A stretch of DNA of 64,000 nt from Nitratireductor sp. GISD-1A_MAKvit (GCF_040819555.1 NZ_CP161920.1:1797001-1861000), one strand, 5' to 3'; positions 27,659-38,347 are shown, counted from the first letter of the stretch. The notes: generated by a model not told the origin, from the sequence alone. Program-made: numbers and translations.

Positions 27659-30600
27659 TCAGTAGTCCTTCTCGAAGAATATTCCGAGACTTGAGTTGCC
27701 ATCAGAGCCCACGGCGCCGCGCGCTTTCAGGTCGTCGGTTATGTCGAGATTGATTGTGCCGCGCGTCGTGCCTTTCGCCCCCGCTTCAACGCCCAGATAG
27801 ATGTTCTCCTGGATATAGCGCCCGGCACGAACGGCTGCATTGCCTTCCGAGTCCGTCACCACATCCAGATCATCCAGTCCGGTGGCGTTGCGAAGCGAGC
27901 CCAGAAGAGAGGTGTTCGATCCTCCTGCAAGCTCTGCCGCTGCTGCGGCCAGCTGCGCGATCTGAACTGCCGATAGCTCGTCAATGCCGCGATTGAAGAT
28001 GAGACGTGCCAGAACTTCGTCTTCGGGCAATTCCGGCTGCGAGGAAAAGGTGATGTCGAGATCGGAAACACGCCCCTGGACGTTGATGAACACGATGATG
28101 TCGTTTCCACGGGAGCGCGCAACGAAATCCAGGTGGGGGTCAAGATCACCCACCAGCGTCACCTCACCTTCGTCGAAGGTGATGCGCTGGCCGATGATGG
28201 AAAGGCGCCCGCGAATGAGTTTGAAGCCGCCGACGGGCTGAATATCGGTCACCGGACCAGTCAATTGCACGGAGCCGCCGAGTTCTGCATCGAGGCCGCG
28301 CCCGCGCACGAAGATGCGGGCCGGTGCCGTTACATTGACGTCGAGCCTTACCACGCTGGGGCGGGCGGAAGGCATCGGGGTGCCATCGTCGGCGCGGGCG
28401 CGTTCAAGCGTACGCTGGACAGCAGGCGGCGGGTTGATGTGTTCCACACTGATTTCCGCAGCGCCACCGCCAAGACTTTCGGGAACGATGATCTCGGCAC
28501 GCTCAACATTGACCTGGCCTGCCAACAGGGGATCGCGGGTGAGGGGGCCTGTCATGGTGAGGGCGCCGTTGACCGTGGCCGTCACCATTTCGCCGTCGGT
28601 ATGCCGGGCATTGTCGAGGCCGATGCGAAGATCGGCGGGGAAACCTGCCCGCGCATTGGTCGAGACCGTTCCGGCAAGAGATACGCGGCCGCCGGCGGCG
28701 AGCGCCGCAGAGCCTTCTGTGATCGAAATGCGATCACCATTGAGGGCCGCCGCCAGTCGGACATCGTCGATGCGCAGATTGGTGAGGGGATCGACGGCGG
28801 ACGCCTTGGCTGTGGCAATCGTGCCGTTGATCACAGGGCTGGCAAGTGCTCCCGACACACGGACATTGGCCGAGGCGGTGCCTGACAGCTGTGTCCCCCT
28901 CTCGGCGAGGAAACGGTTGGCAACCGACAATGGTGCCGTGCCGGCCACATTGACGCCAAGGCCTGAACCGGTGAGCGGGATGGTGCCGCTCGCCTCGATG
29001 GCGAGCCCGGACGGGCCGTTTGCGCTGAGGCGGGTGAGCTGGACTTCATTGCCCGCAAAGCTGCCGTTGGCGGAAAGCTGCAGGGGGCCGAGGCCAGCGC
29101 CGGTGAGTGGAGCGGCGCGCAGACCCGTGGCCCGCATATCGAACTTTGCCCGTGGTGCCGCGAGACTGCCGGTGACGCGGGCCTCGCCGGTCAGCTGGCC
29201 GGCAAGATCCTGTCCGCGCACGACACGGTTGAGTGCAGACAGCGGGAAGGCGTTCAGTGCGACATCCAAGGAAAGCGCCCCGTTGTCGAAAGGGACCATG
29301 CCACGCGCGGTCGCGTTCAGCCCTTCGGGGCTGGACACGCTGGTGTCGATGTTGAGATGGTCGCCATTGCCCGTTCCGGTGGCGTCAATTGCCAAAGTGG
29401 TGATGCCAGCCTGTTTGAGAACCGGGGAGGTGATGCCTCTTCCCCTCAACTCGAGATTTGCCACGGGACTGTCGCGCGTGCCCTTGATCCGTGCATTGCC
29501 GTCAAGGATTCCGCCGAGACCGAGTTCGGGCTGGATGGTGTTGGCTATCGAGAGCGGCACCTGTTGCAGACCGACAGTGAGATCGAGGTCTTCTGCTACC
29601 TTGCCGCGGGCGGTGATCCGGCCGCCTGCAACATCGATCGTCAGCGGATCGAGTGTGAAAGCGCTGCCTTCCACCAGAAGGGACGCGGGTTCGAGGAGGC
29701 GTGCCTGAACGGAACCCTGATTGAGCCGGAGGCGATTGAGCAGGATGCGATAGCCCTGGCCCTCAGGAGCAAGCGCGCCCTGCGATTCCAGCCGGGTTCC
29801 CTGAGCGAGAAGCGCCGAACCTTCGAAATTCGTCGCATTGTCAGACTGACTGGCGGTGGCTTCAAGCCGCGTGATTTCGATGCCGCCAGCTCTGACATCG
29901 TCGGCTTGGATGGAGCCGATTGCCGAAGGCACGTTGAAAAGGTCTTGAACCGAGGCGGCAATCGTGGCCCTCGTAACCTGCGTCTCGTCGACCTCCAGAT
30001 TGCGGATGGTCGCGTTGACCTCGGCCATCTGCCGCTCTTCGGCGTGTGATAGCAGGAGATCAGCATCCACACTGCCGCTCGCCTGTTGTAAAAAGAGTGC
30101 CGCGGCAGTGGAAATGTCTGCGGCATCGATCTCGATCCTGCCGTCGATCAGATTGCCGGGCACCTGCTGCTTGATCTCGCCGCTGGCGACTGCCCCCCCG
30201 GCGCGGAAGGCAAGTTCCGTCAGATGCCGCTGCTCGGGTGAAAGGAGTACCAGGCTGGATAGGTCGACACGCTCGCCGCCGAGGAAGGCGTCTGCGTTCA
30301 GTGCACCGGTCAGGACCTGATCTTCAAGCTGGCCGTCGAAACCGAACGTGGCTTCGCTGAGATCGCGGCCGGAGAGCCTGCCGCGCGGAGCATCGGCCTT
30401 GAAGGTCAGGTTAATGCGGCCTTCGCCACCATCCGCGCGACCTGTGGCGGTAATGCGCCCGGAAGCGCGGCTCGAAAGGAGCGCCATGTCCTCAAGGGCC
30501 GCGTCGAAGCGGAACCGGGCCTTTCCCGTCGCAAGCGTGCCGTCGGCCTGCATGCTGAACTGCTCGTTGGAGAGGGACAGATTGCGCGCGGTCAGTCCTT

Positions 30601-32278
30601 CGGGCCCCCGGGCCATCCCGCCATCGATGCGCGTGGTGCCGGCGAGAAGGTTTCCAGCAACTTCGTTCTCGATGCGCAGGTCGGTTGCCGTGCCATCGAT
30701 GCCGAGGTCGAATGCGCCGCTGATGGGGCGCACCATGCCGCGCGCAACAAGGTCCACCGTGCCACCAAGATCCTGACCCGCGAGACCGGAAAATGGAGCG
30801 ATGTCGGAAGCGCTGAACTTGATGTCGCCGTTGAAGGCCAGTTTTTCGAACGTTCCGCTGAGGGCGGCCTGGAGGCCATTGCCTGACATGCCGGCATGCT
30901 CGATCATCAGCGGATTGCCAGCCTGCCAGTCGCCGCGCGCCGCGATGCTCAACGCGTCGCCGAGCGCCTTGGCGATCCTCGCCTGTTTTGCGGTGATCTG
31001 CGAGAGGCCGCCATCGATCTCGAAACTGATGCGGCGGGTGAGCGGATCGTTGAGGTTGCGGGCAAGACCGCCCATTGTCAGGACCGTGCGCCCGGCCGCG
31101 AATTCGGCGGTCTGAAGACCGTCCATTTCGAACCGGCCGTTCCATCGCTCTGCACCTGCTTCGCCAAAGGTGATGTCGAGGCGGCCTGTCTTCAGCGATG
31201 TTTCACCGCCGGCGACGGGCAACAGCAAACGGTCGCCTTTCGGGTTGGCCACCGAGGCGGCCAGTGAAAGGGCGGTCAGGAAACTGTCGCTTCCGGTTTC
31301 GGCTGCAGCCTCGATGCGCATGGAGGCACTTGCGACCTGAAAGGTTTCCAGCAGCAGCCCGCCACCATCTTTCGAAACGCCACTGATGTTGATCCGGGTG
31401 CCTGCACCGAAGAAATCCTGGAACTGCTCCGGCACGAGGCGCCGGATGGAGCCGGCAAGGCGGGCGGAGAACCCCAGCCCTTCATCGCGGTCTCGAAACC
31501 GTGCGGTGCCACCAAAGGCCGGTACACCATCGGCTTCGAGAGCAAGCTTGACATCAAGCTCGCTGAGCGGGCCGCTGCCTGCGAGCGTGAGTTTGAGCGG
31601 TGGTCGGCCCTGGACGCCGAGCAGATTGGCAACCACGCCATCCGCCGGCTCGTCGAGCATGAGATCCAGGTCGAGGATTTCGGTTTCGTTGGAGAATGCG
31701 GCCTGGAGCGTAAAGTGACCGCCGGGGCCGTCGAGGCGCTGGACATCGAAACTGGTGTCGAGCACGCCGCCATCGATCCTGAGCGCTCCGGCAAGGGAGA
31801 GTTCGGCGGCAAGTCCGAAGACATCCTCTCCAAAGCTTGCCCGGGCGATCTCCAGTTGCGCCAGATTGACAGCGAGCGGCAGTTCGGGAACCTGGAAGGA
31901 ATGCGCTTCCGGTGCGGGGAGACCCTTTTCCGGCAAGGGGCGGCGCGACACCTCGATGTTTTCGGCGGCAAGCTTTTGCACTTCGAGGCGCTGGCGCAGC
32001 AGCAGCGTGGAGCGACTCCAGTCGATCGATGCGTTTTCGATACGCAGCCAGATGCCTTCACGGTCTGCTATGGTGATCTCGCTGATCGTTGCCTGTGAGG
32101 AGAGTGCACCCGAGATGCCGGAAATGCGGATCTGCCGGTTCGGCGTGGAAAGCTGCTCCTCCAGAAGACGCGTGAAAAAGGAGCGCTCCTCGTCGGGTGT
32201 GCGTTCGCTGGGCGTATCCTGCGCCATGGCGGGCAGCAGAACGAACAGAAGGGTCAGAGCTGCTAGTATGCGGATCAA
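27659..32278 (-). CDS. tamB: Translocation and assembly module subunit TamB
   Basis: This 1539-aa protein is a very large AsmA/TamB-type beta-sheet protein. A signal or anchor segment covers residues 1-19 (ILAALTLLFVLLPAMA). The long body is made of short, repeated beta-strand units. The TamB (DUF490) domain fills the C-terminal 350 residues, with LDPHLDFVARSRGNDIIVFINVQGRVSDLDITFSSQPELPEDEVLARLIFNRG, and the end is LGIFFEKDY. TamB spans the periplasm and, with TamA, serves outer-membrane protein assembly and phospholipid transport. It probably starts with TTG at 32278, which overlaps the TGA stop of tamA by four bases (TTGA) and has AGGACAGG upstream. Confidence 0.93.
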   Translation of the reverse strand: MIRILAALTLLFVLLPAMAQDTPSERTPDEERSFFTRLLEEQLSTPNRQIRISGISGALSSQATISEITIADREGIWLRIENASIDWSRSTLLLRQRLEVQKLAAENIEVSRRPLPEKGLPAPEAHSFQVPELPLAVNLAQLEIARASFGEDVFGLAAELSLAGALRIDGGVLDTSFDVQRLDGPGGHFTLQAAFSNETEILDLDLMLDEPADGVVANLLGVQGRPPLKLTLAGSGPLSELDVKLALEADGVPAFGGTARFRDRDEGLGFSARLAGSIRRLVPEQFQDFFGAGTRINISGVSKDGGGLLLETFQVASASMRIEAAAETGSDSFLTALSLAASVANPKGDRLLLPVAGGETSLKTGRLDITFGEAGAERWNGRFEMDGLQTAEFAAGRTVLTMGGLARNLNDPLTRRISFEIDGGLSQITAKQARIAKALGDALSIAARGDWQAGNPLMIEHAGMSGNGLQAALSGTFEKLAFNGDIKFSASDIAPFSGLAGQDLGGTVDLVARGMVRPISGAFDLGIDGTATDLRIENEVAGNLLAGTTRIDGGMARGPEGLTARNLSLSNEQFSMQADGTLATGKARFRFDAALEDMALLSSRASGRITATGRADGGEGRINLTFKADAPRGRLSGRDLSEATFGFDGQLEDQVLTGALNADAFLGGERVDLSSLVLLSPEQRHLTELAFRAGGAVASGEIKQQVPGNLIDGRIEIDAADISTAAALFLQQASGSVDADLLLSHAEERQMAEVNATIRNLEVDETQVTRATIAASVQDLFNVPSAIGSIQADDVRAGGIEITRLEATASQSDNATNFEGSALLAQGTRLESQGALAPEGQGYRILLNRLRLNQGSVQARLLEPASLLVEGSAFTLDPLTIDVAGGRITARGKVAEDLDLTVGLQQVPLSIANTIQPELGLGGILDGNARIKGTRDSPVANLELRGRGITSPVLKQAGITTLAIDATGTGNGDHLNIDTSVSSPEGLNATARGMVPFDNGALSLDVALNAFPLSALNRVVRGQDLAGQLTGEARVTGSLAAPRAKFDMRATGLRAAPLTGAGLGPLQLSANGSFAGNEVQLTRLSANGPSGLAIEASGTIPLTGSGLGVNVAGTAPLSVANRFLAERGTQLSGTASANVRVSGALASPVINGTIATAKASAVDPLTNLRIDDVRLAAALNGDRISITEGSAALAAGGRVSLAGTVSTNARAGFPADLRIGLDNARHTDGEMVTATVNGALTMTGPLTRDPLLAGQVNVERAEIIVPESLGGGAAEISVEHINPPPAVQRTLERARADDGTPMPSARPSVVRLDVNVTAPARIFVRGRGLDAELGGSVQLTGPVTDIQPVGGFKLIRGRLSIIGQRITFDEGEVTLVGDLDPHLDFVARSRGNDIIVFINVQGRVSDLDITFSSQPELPEDEVLARLIFNRGIDELSAVQIAQLAAAAAELAGGSNTSLLGSLRNATGLDDLDVVTDSEGNAAVRAGRYIQENIYLGVEAGAKGTTRGTINLDITDDLKARGAVGSDGNSSLGIFFEKDY

Positions 32279-34207
32279 AACGCCTGTCCTATTCCAACGT
32301 AAAATGCGACGCCGGGGTCCCCGTCGCGCTTGTCCAGGGGAACGGCAACATCAAGGCGCACCGGGCCGAGCGGGGTGAGATAGCGGAGACCGGCACCAAC
32401 GCCGATCCGCAGATCCCCCGAGAACTCCGGGAAGGATTCTGCGCCGACGGTGCCTGCGTCGACGAAGCCTACAACACCGATGGAATCGGTAACACGGGCG
32501 CGCAGTTCAGCCGACGCCTCCAGCAGCGAGCGGCCCTCCGGCGATGCCGTTGGGAGTCTCCACGCCGATGTTGCGATAGGCATAGCCACGTACCGACCCG
32601 CCGCCACCGGCAAAGAACAGCTTGTCTGGCGGTGTTTCGGCAATGGGCGCGCCAATCAGCGCACCGATCCTGGCACGGCCAGCCGCGACGAAACGGCCAT
32701 CGCTGCCGAAATCGTAGTAGGCACGGCCTTCCAGAAGCATGCGGGCCGCAAGGTTGCGGTATTCCATCTCGTAGAAGGGTTCCAGCGAAAGCTCTGCAAA
32801 CAGGCCTTCGGTAGCGTCTGCGGGATTGTCACGGCTGTCATAGGTGAGAGAGCCGCTGAGCCCGATGGTGGTAAAATTGCGGGTGCCGAAATCGTCGTCG
32901 AAGCGGGCGCGCCCGGCATTGGCGAACAGGCTGGCCGAAAGCTCTTCGCTGAATTCATGTCTGAAGCCGGCTTCTGCGCTGACAGCCGTGCGCGTGTAGC
33001 GCTCCAGCACTTCCCGATCACCGAAAATCGACGCCTGGAAATCGGTGTCCGGCGTGAAGACTCCGGGCTTGATGAAGGTTGCACCGACGCGGTAGGTCAG
33101 ATCTTCCGGGCTGAAAGTGTTGCCGATGCCCGATACCTTTCCTTCGAAGCGCAGCCGTTCGGCCCGCCCAAACAGGTTGCGGTGCATCCAGTACGCTTCA
33201 ACGCCGAGCCCGTCGAGCGTGGAATAGGTGCCGCCCACGCCGAAGCGGCGGGGCAGGCGCTCCTGCACGATCACCGCGAGCGGTAGCACCCCGTCGGCGC
33301 TGATCTCGTCAGCCTCCTCTATGCGGGCAGAGCGGAAGACATCCAGCTTGGAGAGGCGATTGCGGGCGCGCTCCAGATCGTCGGGATCATATTCACGGCC
33401 GGGCACAAGGCCGGTCTGTCGCGCGACGAACTCGGGGTCCATCCGTTCCGTGCCGCGCACGGTGACGGCGCCATAAGCAGCGCGTCGTCCAGGCTCCACT
33501 GTCAGGGTCGCATCCACCGTGTTCGTTTCATGCGCTGCGATAACGCGACGCTCGACGATTGCCGCTTTCGCATGGCCCTGATGACGCCATGCTTCCACGG
33601 CAAGGCGCCCGGCGCGCAGAATGGTTCCCGAACGGGCGATCTCGCCGGTCTGGAACCCCTCGCTGGTTGGATCGGCCACGCGGTCTTTTCGGCTGAGCGG
33701 TGGCGGCGTCTGATTGATGATGCGAGCCTGGCCGAAATGGAAAACGGAACCCGGGTCGACGGCGATGCGAACACTGGCCGGATTGGCAAAATCGGCATCG
33801 ATGGGCAGCTCTGAGACTTCCGTGCCGTCGATGGTGATGCTGATCGATCCGCCATAGAGAGCGGAGCCATAAAGGGTGTTGAGAAGGCGGCGATAATCGC
33901 TTCGCGCCTTGACGATGAGGCCGGCTGCCCCCGATGCAGGTTTTTCCCGGTCAGTCCATAAGGAAGACGCGCCCTTGAGCTTTTTCTCGACGTCTTCGGC
34001 ACCATAGGGCACCACGAATTCAACCGTGTAGGGCCAGGGTTCGCCGATCGTATCGGCGACCTCGTCGCTCTTGTCCCTGCCGAAGAGTTTCAAGCCGAAC
34101 AGCTCGAATGCATTGACTGGCCCCGGCGACAGGACAAGCATGATCGCGAGCGCAAATGGCCCGAACAGTCGTCTGCTTGTCGACGGAATGCCGCCGGATC
34201 TACTCAA
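32275..34207 (-). pseudogene. tamA: Outer-membrane assembly protein TamA (BamA family), frameshifted
   Basis: A TTG start at 34207, seven bases after GGGAGG, keeps a complete signal peptide (to about residue 33, ending VNA). POTRA-like repeats follow, for example TVRGTERMDPEFVARQTGLVPGREYDPDDLERARNRLSKLDVF. A beta-barrel then contains FFAGGGGSVRGYAYRNIGVETPNG. The reading frame is lost at 32534-32536. Removing one base from that CCC run joins GIAGG to RSLLEASAELR and restores the end, GVAFYVGIGQAF, where a terminal Phe is expected for BAM-assembled barrels. The corrected protein is about 643 aa. A sequencing error is likely, since tamB downstream is intact. Confidence 0.88.
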
Positions 34208-34500
34208 GACTTCGCCTCCCGCTCTTCGTCGAGTTTGCGCTATCGGAATTGCCGCGATGTTAACGCTCCTGGATGTTTCGTCGAAGCATCGCGGTTAAAT
34301 CACAAATAAGCACATGCCGCCAATCCGGCATTGCGCGCAGCAGGAGCGATGCCTCTTAAAGCAGGTGTTATTGGGCATGAATCCGAATCGGACCCTAGTA
34401 AGCTTGGGAGCGACTTTCGTTTTCGGAAGAACGCACCCTGCAATTGCCGGTCCGGGTGCCGAGGCTCACGGACTTCCATGTGAGGAGAGGTGTGTCTGGT

Positions 34501-35970
34501 ATGTCAGAAAGTCCCCGTGAGCCAAAGGTCAGTCAGGACGAAAACAGCGTCAGTTCACACTCTTCAGATCAGACCGACAGCTCCAGCCAGGAGGCAGAAG
34601 CCGCTGGACCGCAGATTCCAACGCCGAGCGTTCAGGGGCAGCAACCACGCTCTGAAAAGGCGCATAAAATGCGCAGCGCCAAGGGATCGGGCCGGCCGGT
34701 GTATGTGGTCGATGGCGCCCGAACCCCGTTTCTGAGAGCCCGTGGCAGACCCGGTCCATTCACCCCGGTGGAGCTGGCGGTGCAGTGCGGCCGCGCATTG
34801 CTGGCACGACAGCCTTTTCATCCCGGCATGGTCGACAACGTCATTCTGGGCTGTGTCAACGTTCTGCCCGGGGAGATGAACCCGGCGCGCGTCGCGGCTC
34901 TGCGGCTGGGCATGGGCGATGCAATGCCAGCCTACACGGTGCAGATCAACAGCGGATCAGGCATGCAGTCGATCGACACCGCGTTTCGCACCATTCAGAC
35001 GGGGAAAGCCCAACTGGTTCTGGCGGGTGGGACGGAAGCCCCGTCGCACGTGCCGCCCGACTGGGCGAATGAGGGGGCGGTTGGGTTCGGTCGCTTGGGC
35101 ACGGCAAGATACTTGTTTCAGAAGCTGTTCGCACTTCGTGGCCCCGACACGTCCCCAGCCTCTGGGACTGCACTCGACCACGGACTGGCCGATCCGGTAA
35201 CCGGGCTGACCATGGGGCAGACGGCGGAGTTGGTGGGGCACCTTTTCCGTGTTTCTCGCGAGGCGGCAGATGCCTACGCGCTGGAAAGTCACAGCAGACT
35301 GGTCAAGGCGCAGAAAACAGGGTTGTTGAACGGCGAAATCGTTCCGATTCTGACACGCGACGGCACGGTCTATGATCATGATGATAGCGTTCGGGAAGAG
35401 AATTCGATGGAGCGGCTTGCCCGGTTGAAGCCGGTGTTCGAGCCGCCCTATGGGCGTGTCACGGCGGGGAACGCTTCGCAGATCAGCGATGGAGCATCAT
35501 GGGTGGTGCTTGCTTCGGAAGCGGCGGTCAGAAAGCACAGGCTTATGCCCCTTGCCCGCATTGTGGACAGTCAGTGGTCGGCGCTCAACCCCTCCGTCAT
35601 GGGCCTGGCCCCGACACTCTGCACCACCGAATTGCTTCAACGACAGGGGATGACGCGAAGCGATATTCATCTTTGGGAACTCAATGAGGCTTTTGCAGCC
35701 CAGGTTCTTGCCTGTCTGGCGGCGTGGGAAGACACGGGGTACTGCCGGGAGGTACTGGGTCTCGACCGCGCCTTCGGTCGGATCGAGCGCAACCGGCTGA
35801 ACGTGGATGGAGGCGCGATCAGTCTTGGCCATCCGGTCGGCACCAGCGGCAACAGGATCGTGCTGCATCTGGTGAACGCAATGCGCAAGCGAGGGCAGAA
35901 GAGGGGCATCGCTGCGGAGTGCATCAGTGGTGGTCTTGGTGGAGCCATGCTTCTGGAGATGGTTCAATGA
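34501..35970 (+). CDS. Thiolase family protein (acetyl-CoA acyltransferase) with Cys-to-Ser at the nucleophile site
   Basis: After a Ser/Gln/Glu-rich, probably disordered tail of about 60 residues, a thiolase core begins GRPVYVVDGARTPF. It keeps GNASQISDGA, the ELNEAFAAQ oxyanion motif, the catalytic His in GGAISLGHPVGTSG and the second catalytic Cys in CISGGLGGAM. At the nucleophile site the sequence is VQINSGSGMQS: Ser151 (codon AGC) stands where thiolases have Cys. It overlaps fadJ by four bases and so should act in beta-oxidation. Either the enzyme is altered or AGC is a misread TGC. ATG 34501 has GAGGAGAGG ten bases upstream; ATG 34669 would remove the tail. The protein is 489 aa. Confidence 0.85.
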   Translation: MSESPREPKVSQDENSVSSHSSDQTDSSSQEAEAAGPQIPTPSVQGQQPRSEKAHKMRSAKGSGRPVYVVDGARTPFLRARGRPGPFTPVELAVQCGRALLARQPFHPGMVDNVILGCVNVLPGEMNPARVAALRLGMGDAMPAYTVQINSGSGMQSIDTAFRTIQTGKAQLVLAGGTEAPSHVPPDWANEGAVGFGRLGTARYLFQKLFALRGPDTSPASGTALDHGLADPVTGLTMGQTAELVGHLFRVSREAADAYALESHSRLVKAQKTGLLNGEIVPILTRDGTVYDHDDSVREENSMERLARLKPVFEPPYGRVTAGNASQISDGASWVVLASEAAVRKHRLMPLARIVDSQWSALNPSVMGLAPTLCTTELLQRQGMTRSDIHLWELNEAFAAQVLACLAAWEDTGYCREVLGLDRAFGRIERNRLNVDGGAISLGHPVGTSGNRIVLHLVNAMRKRGQKRGIAAECISGGLGGAMLLEMVQ

Positions 35971-38087
35971 CCGATCAGACAAACGCTGCCGATGAACATT
36001 TCAGCTTGCGCCGGATCGCCGATGGCACGGTCACAAGTCTCATTCGACAGACGGTGCACTGGAAACTGACCAAAGACAGGGACGGCATAGGCTGGCTCCT
36101 GCTCGACCGGGAGGGAGAAAGCACCAACACGTTGAATGACGCCGTGATGCTGGAGCTCGAAAGCCTGCTGGAAAAGGTTGAATCGCTGCACCTGAAAGCG
36201 CTTGTCATTCGATCTGCGAAACCAGCAGGGTTTGTCGCCGGTGCCGACATTCGAGATCTTATGGGCATGACGGAACCGCAGGCTCTGGAGGAGCGGGTAG
36301 GGCGGGCTCATGAGATTGTCGATCAGCTGGCGGCTCTGCCTTTCCCAACGATTGCAGTGGTTCACGGGCATTGTCTGGGAGGCGGCTTCGAACTGGCACT
36401 TGCGTGTTCCATGCGCATCGCCGTTGTCGGTGCCGAATTCGGCTTTCCCGAAGTAACGCTTGGGCTACACCCGGGAATGGGAGGAACTTTCCGCTTGCCC
36501 CTGCTTCTCAAACCGGAAGAGGCCATGAAAATGATGCTGACGGGCGGTTCGGTCGGCGCCGACAGGGCGAAAGAGCTTGGCCTCGTGGACGTGGTGGTTG
36601 TTGAGCGACATGTCGAAATGGCGGTGGCACAATTGCTGAAGCGCGGCATCAAGCGGCGAAGCGCGCCTTCCGGACTGAGCGGTCTGCCCGTGTTTCGCGG
36701 TACTGCAGCCCGCAGATTGCGTTCGATGCTCGCGGGACGGTCGAATGAAAAGCATCATCCCGCCCCCTTTCGGCTCGTTGACCTGTGGGAGCGGCAATCC
36801 GGCCGAAAAAGGGCTCTCATGCAACGGGAAGAGATCCGGTCATTTGTCAAGCTTGCAACGGGGGAGAATGCGCAGAACCTGATGCACGTCTTCGGACTTC
36901 GCGAGACGTTGAAGGCGCGGGCAAGTGGGGAAAGCGGGATCGAACACGTGCATGTCATAGGGGCGGGAGAAATGGGTGGGGACATTGCAGCCTGGTGCGC
37001 GGCACACGGGCTGCGCGTAACCGTGACCGACCTCGACCAGGATGTTCTCGCTACCATTGCACCGCGCGCGGAAAAGCTGTTTGACAGCTTGACGGTGACG
37101 GACATGGCGAAGCGCGATGCTCATGATCGGCTCATCCCGGATTTTGCCGGTGAGGGGGTTGCACAGGCGGATCTTGTCATCGAGGCCGTGACAGAGAAAG
37201 CCGACATCAAGCGCAAACTTCTGAAATCCATTGCCCCGCAGATGAAGAAGAAGGCCCTTTTGGCGACCAATACGTCGAGCGTGCCGCTTGATGTGCTTGC
37301 CGGGGCAGTTCCCTTTCCCGAAAGGTTCATCGGGCTGCATTTTTTCCATCCGCTTCCACGCATCGAACTGATTGAAGTGGTCACGAACGCCAAGACCTCG
37401 CGGCAGTCGAAGGAAAGAGCAGCCGCTTTCTGCGGTTCGATCAACCGTCTCCCAGCAATGGTCAAAAGCTCGCCCGGCTTCCTCGTCAACCGGGTTCTGG
37501 CACCTTATTTCGCCGAGGCCTTTCTGATGCTGGATGAGGGGATGCGGAAGGAAACCGTCGATGCGGCGGCCGAAACGTTCGGCATGCCCATAGGGCCGAT
37601 CGAGCTTGCCGACAGAATTGGGCTGGATGTCTGTCTGGAGATTTCCCTGACGCTCAAGTCGGGTCTTGAAGAACCGCCACCCAAGGCTCCGAATTGGCTT
37701 TGGGAGATGGTTGAAGACGGCTGTACGGGCCAGAAGGCGGGGCGGGGCCTCTACGAATATGACCAGAACGGCACTCCGAGGAAGAGCCGGAAACGCCTTA
37801 CACCGCATCCGGTGATGACCGACAGGCTTGTTCTACCGATGCTGAACGCATGCGTGGCCTGCCTGCGGGAGGGTGTTGTGGCCGATGAAGAGACCCTGGA
37901 GGGGGCGCTTGTTTTCGCGACGGGCTTTGCCCCTTTTCGCGGTGGTCCGTTGCGGTATGCGCGCGCGCGCGGGATCGCCGAGATCATGGTTGTGATGGAA
38001 CGAATGCAGGAAAAGTACGGGGAGAGGTTTGCACCCAACCCCTACTGGGTCAAACTTCCTGCCCGTCAGGTTCCCTCTGGAACCTGA
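35967..38087 (+). CDS. fadJ: Fatty-acid oxidation multifunctional protein (enoyl-CoA hydratase / 3-hydroxyacyl-CoA dehydrogenase), FadJ/FadB-like
   Basis: The 706-aa protein fuses a crotonase domain to a hydroxyacyl-CoA dehydrogenase. The crotonase part has the oxyanion and first Glu segment GHCLGGGFELALAC and the second Glu in FPEVTLGLHPGMGGTFRLP, so both catalytic acids are kept. The dehydrogenase part has the NAD motif VHVIGAGEMGGDIAAWCA, then VIEAVTEKADIKRKL, ATNTSSVPLD and the catalytic His in FIGLHFFHPLP. A C-terminal domain ends YGERFAPNPYWVKL. It hydrates and oxidises the acyl-CoA intermediates of beta-oxidation. The start overlaps the thiolase stop (ATGA), the usual two-gene order. 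The length is normal for FadJ or FadB. Confidence 0.95.
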   Translation: MTDQTNAADEHFSLRRIADGTVTSLIRQTVHWKLTKDRDGIGWLLLDREGESTNTLNDAVMLELESLLEKVESLHLKALVIRSAKPAGFVAGADIRDLMGMTEPQALEERVGRAHEIVDQLAALPFPTIAVVHGHCLGGGFELALACSMRIAVVGAEFGFPEVTLGLHPGMGGTFRLPLLLKPEEAMKMMLTGGSVGADRAKELGLVDVVVVERHVEMAVAQLLKRGIKRRSAPSGLSGLPVFRGTAARRLRSMLAGRSNEKHHPAPFRLVDLWERQSGRKRALMQREEIRSFVKLATGENAQNLMHVFGLRETLKARASGESGIEHVHVIGAGEMGGDIAAWCAAHGLRVTVTDLDQDVLATIAPRAEKLFDSLTVTDMAKRDAHDRLIPDFAGEGVAQADLVIEAVTEKADIKRKLLKSIAPQMKKKALLATNTSSVPLDVLAGAVPFPERFIGLHFFHPLPRIELIEVVTNAKTSRQSKERAAAFCGSINRLPAMVKSSPGFLVNRVLAPYFAEAFLMLDEGMRKETVDAAAETFGMPIGPIELADRIGLDVCLEISLTLKSGLEEPPPKAPNWLWEMVEDGCTGQKAGRGLYEYDQNGTPRKSRKRLTPHPVMTDRLVLPMLNACVACLREGVVADEETLEGALVFATGFAPFRGGPLRYARARGIAEIMVVMERMQEKYGERFAPNPYWVKLPARQVPSGT

Positions 38088-38136
38088 GCGCCGTTGCGGA
38101 ATTCTCCCTTCACACGCAACGGAAGCGAGAAAGACC

Positions 38137-38319
38137 ATGCCAGCAAAATCGAAAGCGCAACAGAAGGCTGCAGGTGCGGCTCTTGCCGCCAAACGCGGCG
38201 AGATGTCGAAATCGGAGCTTCAGGGCGCTTCCAAGGAAATGTATGACAGCATGAGCGAGAGCGAACTGAAGGAATTCGCGGAAACCGACCGCAAGGGCCT
38301 CCCTGCCAAGAAGGATTGA
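38137..38319 (+). CDS. DUF3008 family small protein
   Basis: The 60-aa protein starts MPAKSKAQQKAAGAALAAKRG and continues SKSELQGASKEMYDSMSESELKEFAETDRKGLPAK, the full DUF3008 pattern. It is hydrophilic, lysine-rich and soluble. The family has no proven function but is widespread in rhizobia and relatives. The gene is 49 bp after fadJ and may be co-transcribed. A short perfect hairpin (GAGGCGC/GCGCCTC at 38318-38337) overlaps its stop codon and lies before the convergent aminotransferase gene. Confidence 0.88.
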   Translation: MPAKSKAQQKAAGAALAAKRGEMSKSELQGASKEMYDSMSESELKEFAETDRKGLPAKKD

Positions 38320-38347
38320 GGCGCACTGGAGCGCCTCTCCACTTCCT

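Noticed and set aside
28314..29708. Plus-strand open frame (464 codons) inside tamB
   Set aside because: It is antisense to tamB and its product is a Ser/Arg/Ala-rich sequence with no fold signature.
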